A stretch of DNA of 64,000 bases, from assembly GCA_932521025.1 (NCBI GenBank), contig OW051469.1, positions 10,242,398 to 10,306,397 on the forward strand, in the 5' to 3' direction. The notes below the pieces were generated by a model. The model was not told where the DNA came from and did no database searches. It saw only the letters and a list, made by a program, of their open reading frames with translations. The stretch is from Oscheius onirici (taxonomy: Eukaryota; Nematoda; Chromadorea; Rhabditida; Rhabditidae). Each line of letters opens with the position of its first letter. Position 1 is the first letter of the stretch. Shown here in pieces: positions 10,284-21,328 of this stretch. The translations under genes and the position numbers were made by a program.

Positions 10284-11982
10284 ATGGATTTTGAGATTTA
10301 CCAGCTGCTGCTGCGGCTGCAAAGTACTGAACTGTAGCCAGCCGGTTCCCGACGGGACCTATTCAGCCTTCCTCTCTTTAACCACCGCTCGAAATATCAG
10401 TTTTCTTTTTCTTCAGGCCAGAAATAAAACTATTTGTCACAATTCAGATCCGGAAATGAAGATGGAAAGGTGCCACTGCTCAGAACAACGGTAAGTGGAG
10501 AAAAAAGCCGTATTTAAGACCAATTTCCTATAAGTTCCTCCCGCCAACTACTGGGAGAGACAGAAAATGTTTTGCCCGGTCACACCAGGGATTGTTCTCT
10601 CCGATCAGTTTCTCCTCTACTGGATTCCAGCCTTCTGAACAGAATGCTCCTTCCAACAGGTTTGTTACAAATTCGAGTAGTCAGAAAAATCTGTTCAGAC
10701 ACAGCAGACACAGTTTTAGCACAGACCTTTGCTAAAAGATACGAAAAGCTACGGATTGAGAACGAGAGTCTCCGACAGACTATTATTCGACAAGATGAAC
10801 AGATAGAAAAATTGAAAAATATAGTCGAATCTTTGAGAGGAGGCGGATCGTGAGTTTTCCACTGATTGAGAGAGACTGATTTTAAGCGATGGCTACTCAT
10901 CAGAGTCCCGGTACGACAAATCCTCGTCCTCTAATTCACAACACATTCCGACTCTCCGCGTCACTCCTCAAAAACGAAGTTCTACTTCGTCGTCTACACA
11001 AACTCCTCGCTCTCCGAGATCTTCTCGACGTCCTAATCGCCGCCTACAGTATACTGAATCTTCTGAGGTACTTTCTTGAGATTTGTACAGTTAAAGACCT
11101 GATTCAGAGCGATGTAACACCGAGAGTACGTCAAGTTGTTAGTAGTGAAGATCAGACGCCAGTGAATACTCCAGTCAGACAGACTACCAGATCAGAGCGT
11201 TCTCCAGTAAGTTATTCCTTTCTGGAAGCCAAAGCTACAGTAATTTTTGCAGATAAATCCTCAAAGCCTTGGGTCACTGCAAAATGACATGGAACGCGTG
11301 TTTGGAGAATTGTTACTTGACGAGAGGGTGAGTCTCTGTACTCTCCTTCTGACTCTCTTTTAGAGACAAAGAACTCGTCCTGTAGCCGCCAGCAGAACAA
11401 TCTCGTCCCACGATCTCTCTCAATCAGCTCCTACCACACCTCAGACTTTTGTCACTGATCACCGGAATCAGAACCCGATTCCCAACCTGGCCTTCTATTT
11501 GAAAAGAGCTCGGCCGGATTTTGTTCAAAATACGGAGAAGAGAGTGGAGGCTGTCCGACAGGCTGCAGCCTATCGAGCGAAAATTGAGGCTCTGCGCAAT
11601 GTGAGTAGAATTTGGTTACTTTCGAAGATTTGGGGAAGGAAGAGACGGAGACCGGTTTCAGGAAGTCGCCAGAAAAGTGTCCAACGGTGAGCCAATAGCA
11701 AAGAACCAAGAGGAAATTCTCCTGACTGATCCCACTCGAATCAAGGCCTTCAAACAAGAAGAAATGAGAGCTCTGACGAGAAAGTAAACTTTTCATTCTG
11801 AATCAGTCAACAGGACACATTTTAGACGTATAACTGGAACCAGGGAATACATTCAAGAACAACAAAAGAAGCACTTTGAGCAGAGTCGTAGAGCTAGTCG
11901 TGTTCTGGCCGAAGTTCACAGTGAAAGGACTCGTCAAAGAGCCAAGAGTCTTACTCGTCGACCACAGTCTGTCCACTTGTAA
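10284..11982 (+). CDS. Coiled-coil protein with ALMS-motif-like C-terminus
   Basis: About nine exons join in one frame. A short coiled coil (EKLRIENESLRQTIIRQDEQ onwards) is followed by a long Ser/Thr/Arg-rich disordered region with SP and TP sites, then a conserved-looking C-terminal third. There, FYLKRARPDFVQNTEKRVEA, a basic stretch and EEMRALTRKRITGTREYIQE follow one another in the order expected for the ALMS motif of ALMS1, CEP295 and C10orf90, centrosome and centriole proteins. That family call is from memory of the motif and is tentative. The 5' part is uncertain: reaching the coiled coil from the ATG at 10284 needs a 25-nt intron (10660-10684), while an ATG at 10644 would avoid it. 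AATAAA lies at 12050-12055. MESD starts 240 nt further on, so the two could share an operon. Confidence 0.6.
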
Positions 11983-12221
11983 GCTGTCTCTCATATTATT
12001 GATCTCAAACCTCAATCTCACTTACATCAAGTACCGTTCACTTACTCACAATAAACTTGAATAGTTGTTCTCTTCTCTTTAACTGTGACTGTTTCTACAG
12101 TATTCCTATCTCTGTCTCTTCACTGATTTGGAGAGTAAGTCCAGCTTCCAATCAGTACAATATCAAATGGTTACTGTACCTTTTGAAGCAACGTTTCCTA
12201 GTCAACAAACTAGAATTCAGG

Positions 12222-12879
12222 ATGAGACGTCTTACTGTCGCAGCGTTGATCTTTTTCACAATGACGGTTCATGGAGGAGAGAAGAAGAAAAAGGATATCA
12301 CGTTCTACAGGTTTGTTTTCTAAAAGAGAGACACAGGGGAACATACAAAGTGGCAGAAAATGACAGGGAGTTTTAGTGACGCCGATATGGAAAGATTACT
12401 AGACGAATGGGAAGAGAACGACGAAGAGACTCTGGAAGAGGACGAGCTCCCTCCCCATAAGAGAAAACAGCCAAATATGGACATGGATTCTCTCAAAGCC
12501 AAGGTCTTTTCATTTTCTTATGTCAGAATCTTTGATTTAGGCCAAAAATCCGGAAGATCTGATAAAAATGACGAAGAAGGGACAGACGATTATGATGTTC
12601 GTGGGTATTATCGATCCATCGGACCCAGCCAATGCCAAAATCCGTCCCTTTTCGGAGAATTGGACGTCGATGTGGCAGTCGCAACTCTATAACAATCATG
12701 TCAATTGCGATGTGTTTATAATTGAGGACAATCGGGCTATTTTCATGTTCCGGGAAGGATCACAGGCTTTTGAGGCTAAAGATTTCCTCATGAAACAGCC
12801 TCAGGTGACAGAGGTTACACTGGAAGGCAGTCAATTCCCTGGAGCTGGTGCAGGACTCAAACCAAAAACTGAACTTTAG
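12222..12879 (+). CDS. MESD/Boca, ER chaperone for LDL-receptor-family proteins
   Basis: Three exons encode about 180 residues. A signal peptide (MRRLTVAALIFFTMTVHG) is followed by the acidic DADMERLLDEWEEND motif and the MESD core: DLIKMTKKGQTIMMFV, NNHVNCDVFIIEDNRAIFMF and VTEVTLEGSQFPG. MESD folds the beta-propeller/EGF modules of LRP-type receptors in the ER. The protein ends in KTEL, a KDEL-like retrieval signal; the HYOU1 orthologue in this window ends the same way. An ATTCAG acceptor ends one base before the ATG, strongly suggesting trans-splicing and fixing the start. Length is shorter than vertebrate MESD, lacking its long basic tail. Confidence 0.95.
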
Positions 12880-13281
12880 ATATCAGTCCGTTTCACAAAG
12901 AACGTGAAAAGGAACAAAAGTCCGAATATCTAGCGGTTCAAATTTCCGCCTCAACTTTAGCGCGCTATTTTGAACCTTGTTTATTTCTGAAAGCTCGAAT
13001 TGTTTTCTTTCTTCCAGCTTTTCGCAGAGTTTCTTTCTTCCAACTTTTCTTTGTATTTTTACCTGAAAGTTATCCAAAACATATCTCAGCAGCCTGAATG
13101 CATAATCAAAACAAAAAGTCTGTGATTTATTGCTCATTTTGTACTACATGCTGGTTTCTTATGTGCCTTGGTGCTAATAAAACTATCTTACGTCTTCCTT
13201 TTGCTTGTCGCAGAAAGTCGCAGAAACTTCGTTTGATATCTTTCTAACAATGAACTTAGTCAATAAATTCAAGGAAATCAG
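12880..13281. other. Intergenic, no gene recognised
   Basis: This spacer lies between MESD and sec-6, both on the plus strand. A minus-strand open frame of 84 codons crosses it but has no recognisable feature. Confidence 0.45.
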
Positions 13282-16200
13282 ATGGATGCCGACGCAGAAC
13301 AGGTCGCCTTGCAGCAGGTGGCCAGCGTTTTGCAGAGGCCAGATCAACTGGAAAAGCTGCCGGAGTTGAGGAAACGAGCCGAACGGAAAAAGGTTAGATT
13401 TTTAAACCTTTTAGTCGAAGCTCATCAAAAGTTGTTTTCGAGTCTCACAAGTTGTGCAACTTTTTTTTTCGCGGATTTCACGTATTAAACCTCGAATTCT
13501 CCGTAATGAAATCGTAATTTCAGGCAGCGGTTGAAGCCATGTTGAGAACTGGCGTGCAGTCCCAGCTGGAAGGAATACGAACGGCTATGGCTCATCTCTA
13601 CACGGCCGCTGAGGACATTGCTGCCGTCGAATCTGGGTATTTCACTTATTTTTATTTATTTTCGGTCAAATTTCAGTGTTCAAACTATCCGTCAGCGTCT
13701 GAAGCCGTTCCCAAAGCTGAAGGAAAAGATGAGCGAGCTGCGAGAGGCCAATGTCCTCCACGGACAGTATGCGACGGCTATGGAAAACCTGAAGATCATT
13801 TTCAACATAAATCAGAATGTAGCAGATGCCCGTGTCTCTCTCGACCAGGGAAAGCTGCTTCATGCTCACAAAAAGTTAGTTTTCACGCTATTTTCAATCA
13901 AAAGCATCTAAAAGTCTTCCAAGAATCGAAAACTTGAAAAAAGGCTTTCTGGGATCAATTTTCCAAGTTTTCATCATAACTCTTATTTTCAGCATCATGG
14001 ATCTGGAGTTGGCTCGCGACGAGCTGCTCTTCGAGGTTCACAAGACGAATTGCAGCAACAACGACTACGAAAAGAATGTAAACTTTAGGCATTTTCCCCT
14101 TAAATCTTTTCCAGCTGCTTGTCTCCTACTTCAGCAAAGTCGACCAGCTCGTGGCACTTCTCGGCAGCCACATGTGGTTCATTCTTGGTCGAGCTCTCGA
14201 AATGATCAAGGGAAGTGAAAGTGGCAGTGGACCACAGGAGCTGGTGACCTGTCTGCGAATTATCGAGCGCGAGGAACGAATCGACAAGTACTACATCGAC
14301 GGAAAGGCCAAGACGAACAATTTCGAGCCACCGGGAAGGCCAAGAAAGTGGCGCGAAAAGTGCTTTCAGGTGGATTTGATTACTGTTTATTTTCGAAAGT
14401 TTACGCTTAAGGTTCTTGAAAAGACGGTCTGGAGTCGTGTTGAGGGAAATCAATTGGACGAGAATCGAACCGCTAACAAAGCCTGGCTTGCTAGGTACGT
14501 TTGTTCTTCATGAATTACCAAAATCTTTCTCAAAATCAGTAAAACTAGTAATTTTGTGGGGGGAAGCAATTAAACCAACTTTCGGATATTTATGTTCTGT
14601 AGTTCGGACCGACTGATCCAATAAAAGTGTTTACCGAACATCTTCGTTAGCACACTGATTTTCGGCGGCTTGATAAAACTCCATTCGGTGATGTCAGAAC
14701 TCTGCAGATTGGCGTAAGTGAGCTTCACGAAGCTGTTCTTCTCAAATATTAGCAGATGACGCGATGCGATGATTGCATAGATGAGATGTGGCGTCCTGAA
14801 GAAGATTTCCGAATTTGGGTACTTTTTGATGACGTTGAGGAGAACCTTCTTGAGCGCCTTGAAACTGGCCTCGTGATTCTGATATATGTGAAGGGCAATC
14901 TCAGCAACTTCTGGATGTTCTTCCTGAGTTCACGAGTAGGCACATTAGCGTAGATGGCATACGGATGCATCAGAAACGTGCCCATTGGAACGTCCTTCGG
15001 TCGAAAGCCCAGAAAGACGTTTTTCATCCGCTTGATGGAATCCAGCTGGAAAAGTTATCCCGGACTGTCGTAGAAATTGATGTCGTTTGGAACAGTCGGA
15101 CCCTCGATGTGGAAGAAAATGCCGTCAGCTTTGATCTTCTTCAAAAAATCGTCCAAGAGCTTCAGTTCAGTTTTGTCCTCGAACGGCAGCTGTACGTCAT
15201 ATTGTAGATCCATAAGGAGAAAAAAGAGCACCGTCAGATGCTTGATGTTGTTCCGATTCTCGAGAAATGATAGCTGCTCGTAGGGGATATCGGCAACGGA
15301 ATCGACCTGAAAATGGACTTTTGACTTTTCCCCAGTCTTTCCCAGTGACCAGTAAAAGTAGAAAACTCACACTGATGACCAGCCAGAGATGCTCCACAAA
15401 AACCTGCAGTTCCTCTGGCGGTCGACTGGCCTCGTAGTCGAACAGAGTGTCGGGAAGAGTGCCAAACTCTTCAATCCTGTACCTGCGCTCAATTTCCGTG
15501 CCCAGATCGTCTTCCGATTCCTGGCTGTGCTCACTGCTCGAGTCAGATTCGGAAATGTCATCGCTAAAAATGAGAAAGTTCGATTTATGAATGACTTTTA
15601 CCCTTTCCACGAGAAGAGCTCCACAGCCGAAGTCCAGACATTGACGAGAATATCGAGACACATGGTGCCCGAATAGAAGAGCAGCCGCCAGCTACGCAAG
15701 TGACGAACAAAGTAGTATTCTCCTGTCGAACTTATTCTTGCCCAAAGTTATTTTTCTCTCAAAACTCTAATTTATCTTTATTTTTTTCCAGCATCTAATC
15801 TTGTAAGTTCTGCAAATTAAGCTTGCCAGAAAACTTTTCCAGGTTTCCAAAAAGCAACGGTTAATATTGTCCGGTTGGTTCTCCCAGTTGTGAGAATAGT
15901 GCGGATTGCTGTAACGTTTGCCATTGAAATTTGGACTTGTTACTGTAATTTTGACTTGTTTCCCCTTCAAAAATACTTTTTTTTTTAAATGTGTGCAATT
16001 ATACATCTTTCAGATATCTCGAAACCTCTCGTCGTTTCGTGCTTGAAGATCTCGTTCTGGCCAAAGCCGCGACGCCCTGTTTTCCTCCCGAATATGCCAT
16101 CTACGACCGTTATGTCCATATGTATCACAATAGGCTATGCAATAGGGTCAGATTTTATTATTTTCTAAAAGAAATCCAGTTTCAGATCCGCGAAATTGTC

Positions 16201-19200
16201 AAGGAGCCGATGGAGAAGAGCGAACTGGTTCAGCTGATGAGCTGGATCCAGTCCTATGGTGGAGATGAGCTGCTGGGCAATCCACGGCTAAAACTGAACG
16301 CTCCGGCTCTTTTGGAAGATTTCCCCGTGCTTCCGAGAAACGATCTCGACCGGCTTTATGAAAAGTAGGCCCTTTTTGAGCTTGAAATGTAATAAAGTCT
16401 AGTTTCATCGAACTGACGAAGAAGGACATGAAGCAGTGGCTGGACAAGACTCTTAGTACGGAGAAGGACGACTGGTACAAGCAGGTTCGGCCCGAGGAGG
16501 ACAACTACGAGTATTTCTACACCTCTCTGCCTAATATTCTCTTCGGAATGCTCAGAGATACGGTAGCTTTTTTCACACAATTTTATTGGTATCAAACGAG
16601 ATCTAGTAGTTGGCTGCCAAAATATTGGCCAATTGGCTCAGGGAAGCCTTCTGTGACCTCTTCTTACGGTCACAGGACAATGATGGGCAGATCTTCCATC
16701 TACAACTGCATGTTCCCTCCTCGCTTCGTTTAAAAAGACCTAAAATGCTCTTTTTCTGTAAAAAATATACGAAATTACGGTATCCTCCAGCTTCTGAGAT
16801 TAAATCTTCCTGCTGAAGATATTCATCTAAAAGAGCTTGCTCCTGTTGCTGGAGTTTCTGGAAATTCTGGTCATCTTTGTAGATGAAACATTATTCGTCA
16901 ATTTGAGGATTCTCTTAAAAAGAGCCTTTAGCAGCTTTTTAGACCAGCCTAACCCGATGTTAGAATTACCGTAACGTTTCACTTGACAACCTGGTAAATC
17001 TACTTTATTTCAGCTCTTACCAATTTTTTCCTTGCACCGGCATAAAACACAGAAAAGTTATCGCGACAACTATCATTTCTCTTTTCGCGTGCCAACAAGA
17101 TAATGTTCTTATCTCCAGTAGAAGATACTTTTTGCACAGACTAAAAACACTTTCTCTGGAATTGTGCAGACCTGTTTACAATCATAAGGACTCCAGTTTT
17201 GATGGCGCAAATAAGACTCACATCATTGAAGAGAAAACGAGCTTCTAGAAGCGGTAGAATAACCAAACAGCCAACAAAAGTGACGAGAATTTGAGTAAAA
17301 TGCATAGTTCTGTGGCCTACAAGAAGCTGGAAGGAGCTCTGTTGAGAATGGAGGCGGTACCGCTGTCCTGCTCAGTTTTATACCCCTTCTCGTGGTTCTC
17401 ACGCTGAAATTCGATGAAATTTTTAAAGGTTTCGTAGAGAAAGAGTTCCAGCACAGCTCCTACTCTTTCCGGTTAACGTAACAAGTTATAGAAGGGCATG
17501 GGAGAGAGACGGAAAAAATGTATTTTGCCTAATGGCTAACGTCATGACAAAGGAGGAGGAGTCTTGCATGAAAAGAAACTGCATGACGCGATTGCCATAT
17601 TAGAAAAGATTTTTTTTACTGCTGGAACGCTGAGTTCTCCGTCTAAATGAAATTTTTAGGCTCAGAAATCAGATTTTGACAAGCATTAAATGAAAACAAT
17701 GATTAGACGATAATAATGGTCAATTTCCAGGTCACACTAGCTAAAGAGGTCAGCGTTGAAGTCATCCCCAGCGTCATCAATCTGACGGTCGAGGAATTTG
17801 ACAATTTTGCCATCAGCTATCGAGGTAAGAGTTATCGGGAGGATCTCACCAAAAGTCTTTAATTTTTGTGCTCAGATTTGCTTGGATCTTTTGTTTTCCA
17901 CTAAAACTAACAAATTGTACTCTCAAGCCCAATTTCTGATCTCGTTGTTGGTAATTAGACGCCTCTACGTAAGCGCTACTTTTTTGACTACAAAACGGTC
18001 ATTTCTCGGATTTCCGTTATCTTGTTTTGCAACAAAACGTGATGCATGTCAAACCCTACAATTTGCAAATTATCGGAAATTCAATAAGGCTATATTTTAT
18101 TCCGCCAAAATAATAAAGAAGTCAATACATGAGAAATGGAACATTACTTTTGTACTTACTGAAATATCCCAAGAATCAATAGAAATAATGCTCAAAACTG
18201 GAACTTTAAATATAAAGGTGAAAAACTACTGAATACAGTAATCCAGAGCTTGACGGAGGAACATGTTGTAATCTTATTCAAACGCCTGTTATAAAGAGGA
18301 ACGCCGTCTAGAAAAAAGTGCGAGGAGATCCTTTGAAGCACAGTAATTACCGAAGGAAATGATTCACAGCTTCTTTTTAGTTTTATGAATAGTCTTCGTT
18401 GACAACCCTCCCTGATCCATTTTTGTCTCTCCATGGCCCAGAAATGACGCCATATTGGCAATTACCAGATTTCCTCCCATTTTGTTACCTGCATCTCATC
18501 GTTACTTCCTTCCCGTGGGGGCTGCAGGAAAAGGGCAAAAGCCAATTTTAGAAATTGGAGGGATTTGATTCGATTAAAGTCGTTTTTCAGATGCTTTCAC
18601 GGCTTACAAAAACAAGTATTTCGAGGATCGGAACCTCTTCCATCAGACCTACACGGCCACGATGATCTCCATCGCTAATAATCTCCATACTTGCGTAGAG
18701 TCCACGGAACGATACATGCAGCAGGTTAGAAACTTTTGTTTTTACTTTAAAAGCATTGAAATCAGGTCCGATTGTCAATGGAAGATGAAGGAAATTCGAT
18801 GAGAAGAGGCCCTTCAAGACAGGCCATAATCGACAATATTGCTCGTCTGAACTCGCGATGGAATTCGGCCATGACAACTGCGTAAGTTTTAGAATTTTTA
18901 AGGGAAAAGGGAACTAGTTTGTACTGATTCCCACAAAAACTAAAAAATGATCGAATATTGGCCCGAAACGAATAAGTTTGGTCAACTTTACGCCGTTTTT
19001 TGAAGTTCACTTGTTTGCACGTTCCAATGCTCATGACCAGGTGACAGATGCAAAGACTACCAGACGACTTCGTTTGCGGCGCCTTTTCTAAATGCTCTTT
19101 ACCGTTTTCTAAAGCTTTCTATTTGTCTCTAACACAGTAGGAAGAGTATCTATTTTCTAATCTAATCCTAACTGTCTATTTTCAGCGTAAACTACCTTCG

Positions 19201-19966
19201 AGACGAGATTTGTGAAGATCTGGCCCCGTCACTGGCTGATCTCTTCTCCAAAAAGTGGCTTCTTGGATGTCAGGCCCAAGAGACTATTTGCGAGACAGTT
19301 CACGACTACTTCCAGGACTATTCCCATCTTCGACCGACAGCCAGATATGCCCTTCTCGTCGATTTGCATTACCGGATTGTCGGAGAGTATATCAAGGCCA
19401 TTGATAGCAGGTACAACGCTTTTTTTTCAATTTTACACGGAAAAAAATTCAAGGAGATTGACATTTGCCACGTACGAAGAACGCGTAAAGGCGTCGAACA
19501 AGCTGACGGACGACGCGAGAAGAATAGAGGAAGTTTTCCTGAAAATGTCTGAAATCCACGATATGAACGAGCATTTCATCCCGCTGACGCCGGTTCTCGA
19601 AGCTATAAGTGGCGTGATTGGACTGCGGGACAAGTCACTGCTCTCGCTCGAAGCCACCTCATTCGGCAGGAAATTTCCCAACATCCCTGTCGATCTTCTC
19701 ACTTCCTTGATTGCTTGCAGAGAGGACATTGGAAGGACTGAGGCCAGGTGAGACGATTACGGTAGTTTTTGATTGAAAACCCTAATTTCAGAACCCTGGC
19801 CGAGGAAGTAGTTGGCCACGTGCAGTTCCACCCGAAAAACAGCCAGTTCGAGCGACTCTTCTCCACCTCCACGTCCGAATCTTCCTGGAAGCCGACAGTC
19901 GAAATGGTCAACGTGCTTTCGGCCTTTATGCGCAAGGACTTCCTCACCTCAAAAGAAAACAACTGA
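13282..19966 (+). CDS. sec-6: Exocyst complex subunit EXOC3/Sec6
   Basis: More than a dozen exons join in frame into a protein of roughly 720 residues that follows human EXOC3 along its whole length. Landmarks include VASVLQRPDQLEKLPELRKR at the start, CLRIIEREERIDKYYIDGK, NFEPPGRPRKWREK, FVLEDLVLAKAATPCFPPEY, the YEYFYTSLPNILFGML stretch, LADLFSKKWLLG and the C-terminal RRIEEVFLKMSEIHDMNEHF. Sec6 is a core helical-rod subunit of the exocyst, which tethers secretory vesicles to the plasma membrane. An AAATCAG acceptor abuts the ATG. Two introns are unusually long: 14.5-16.0 kb and 16.6-17.7 kb, each containing a minus-strand gene. A third long intron (about 17.8-18.6 kb) holds nothing I recognise. 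The two halves of the protein match EXOC3 without gap across these introns, so the inserts are true nested genes rather than an inversion. Confidence 0.95.
14570..15663 (-). CDS. Unrecognised protein gene nested antisense in a sec-6 intron
   Basis: Exons on the minus strand inside a sec-6 intron join to about 320 residues. The first (MCLDILVNVWTSAVELFSWK) is followed by an acidic SDSSSEHSQESEDDLG segment, then alternating hydrophobic helices (RIEEFGTLPDTLFDYE; LLMDLQYDVQLPFEDKTELK; FKALKKVLLNVIKKYPNSEI; LIYAIIASRHLLIFEK) suggesting an all-helical repeat fold. I do not recognise the family. Codon patterning and frame continuity over about 1 kb argue for a real gene. Two joints are difficult: an in-frame TAA near 15.05 kb must be removed by an intron with a weak donor, and the frame change at 14924-14943 fits either a 20-nt intron or a longer one. 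Open frame extends upstream of the ATG to about 15.72 kb, so a further 5' exon is possible. Confidence 0.55.
16603..17305 (-). CDS. Candidate secreted peptide precursor nested antisense in sec-6
   Basis: Exon 1 (17222-17305) encodes 28 residues with a strong signal peptide (MHFTQILVTFVGCLVILPL, then LEA). Later exons (about 16780-16857 and 16603-16739, linked by a 39-nt intron) give an acidic, glutamine-rich segment, LFKR, a cysteine block (EEGTCSCRWKICPSLSCD), RKKR and a 17-residue tail ending ANILAANY. The order signal peptide, spacer, dibasic site, small Cys peptide and tetrabasic site is that of a processed peptide hormone or defence peptide. The spacing C-x-C-x4-C-x4-C matches no family I can name. 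Exon 1 can be joined in phase to the 16.86-kb acceptor, but a small middle exon near 17.16 kb is also possible, as is a second hydrophobic start near 17.07 kb. A TATA box lies 71 nt upstream of the ATG. Confidence 0.5.
17376..17382 (-). promoter_or_regulatory. TATA box of the nested peptide gene
   Basis: TATAAAA on the minus strand lies about 70 nt upstream of the signal-peptide start codon inside the sec-6 intron, supporting independent transcription of the nested gene. Confidence 0.45.
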
Positions 19967-20222
19967 ATCTATGATCATGAGCCGCTTTTTGTATATTTTT
20001 ATAATTAAAGAACTTGATTTCAGTCTTGTTTCATTCCACCGGACGGGAAATTTGGCTTGTCACGCTCGGAAATGTCATGTCTTTGAGCGTTTGGCTGAGA
20101 AAAGGGTTTTGCAGAAAAGGCCGTGAGACGGCGACACTTTTCGCCTACGTTACAGCGAGAAGTTCAAAGAATTTGCAAAGGAATCAAGAAATTTTATCTA
20201 ATAGTAAAGAAAAAAACTAGAT

Positions 20223-21098
20223 TTAGGCCTTGTCTTCGTCCATGTAGTACTGCTTCTGATTGGGATATCTGAACGTTTTGTAGCCTAAAATTTACAACAA
20301 ACTGACTTGTATTTAATGAAATCTGGGACTGTGGGATCGTCGAGATAGGGAAGCGCGAAGAAATCGTCTCTGAGCATGTAGATCTCGTTGTGATTTTCCA
20401 GTTTTGTCCTCTTTTTGGCTTCCTTCTTGGCGGCTCTTCTTTCAAGTTCTTCCATCGACGGCAATATTGTCAGCCAGTTGACCTTCTTCCCTGTCGAAAC
20501 AGGCGGCCAGACAAATGGCTCCGACTGACTGAGCTCAGCACTCGACTGCGATCCGAAAGTTGGCTGCTGGGAAGGGTGTTCGGGTTCTTCTTGTTTCAAA
20601 GGTCGGGGGAGCCGAAGGATCAGGCTTTCACGGGAATCGGAGGCAGTTGCTGAAAAAGAAGAATATTTTGGCAAGAATTCGCAAAAGTTTCTTGAATTTG
20701 TTCGCTAAAAAAGAAACTTACGCGTAGACTCGTTTTCCACTTCCACAGGCTCCTTCTTGATCTTTCGCTCATATTTACGCTTCTTCCTCTCCGGCGACAG
20801 ATGAACAGAACTCGAGCTGGACGAGGTGCCTCCACGAAGACGACAGGCCTGTTGTACTTTTTCGTTGTGTTCTCGCAAAGTAAAGTCGATATTCATGTAC
20901 TGGGGTAGATTTTCGCTCAGTTGAGCTACCTAAACTTTAGGTTTGTTTTGCGAAGAAAAATTAAAGACAAACCAAGTCGATTGTACTCTGATTCGCCAGT
21001 CTGGCTGCAGACACCGAGGTGACGGTGGGTTTGACAATATTAGCCTCTTTCGGAGCCTGTTCTGCTACAGTTACGGCTCTTTTTCGACCGCGGGGCAT
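20223..21098 (-). CDS. Unrecognised basic, probably nuclear protein
   Basis: Exons on the minus strand join to about 210 residues. The protein starts MPRGRKRAVTVAEQAP, carries a serine run and a lysine-rich stretch (SPERKKRKYERKIKKEPVEV) with an evident nuclear localisation signal and a KKEP sumoylation-like site. It continues with a Pro/Gln/Ser-rich region, a conserved-looking segment (KKVNWLTILPSMEELERRAA) and a final patch (LRDDFFALPYLDDPTVPDFI). I cannot assign a family. The last exon is ambiguous: the natural acidic C-terminus (YPNQKQYYMDEDKA) is not in phase with the 22-nt GT..AG stretch at 20285-20306 that precedes it, so either splicing is unusual or the sequence has an indel there. 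Confidence 0.6.
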
Positions 21099-21328
21099 TC
21101 TTACACGGTTGGCTGGAAAAATGCCTTTTATGTCGGGAACGGAAAGAAAATTTTGAAGATAAGACTGAATTTGAATCGTTTTCGTTCTTAAAGGAGCCAA
21201 GAATTTCCAAAAAAGACGGATTTATAACTGAACCGATACGATTCAAAAACGGGTACAAAAGAATCACAGAAATACAACCAGAAAATAAATTAATAAAAAA
21301 TATCACAGATGGACAAAAAGGCGGGCTT

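Noticed and set aside
12883-13137. 84-codon minus-strand frame between MESD and sec-6
   Set aside because: No signal peptide, domain or splice partner; lysine-rich composition of AT-rich spacer.
16610-16770. Plus-strand frame continuing sec-6 after LFGMLRDT (starting LAAKILANWLREAF)
   Set aside because: An acceptor-like TAG precedes it, but EXOC3 homology continues only with the exon at 17732 (VTLAKEVSVEVIPS); the stretch is the complement of the nested peptide exon.
17798-18232. A 144-codon plus-strand open frame inside sec-6
   Set aside because: It lies wholly in a sec-6 intron; the flanking exons join in phase and match EXOC3, and the frame has AT-rich, non-coding-like composition.
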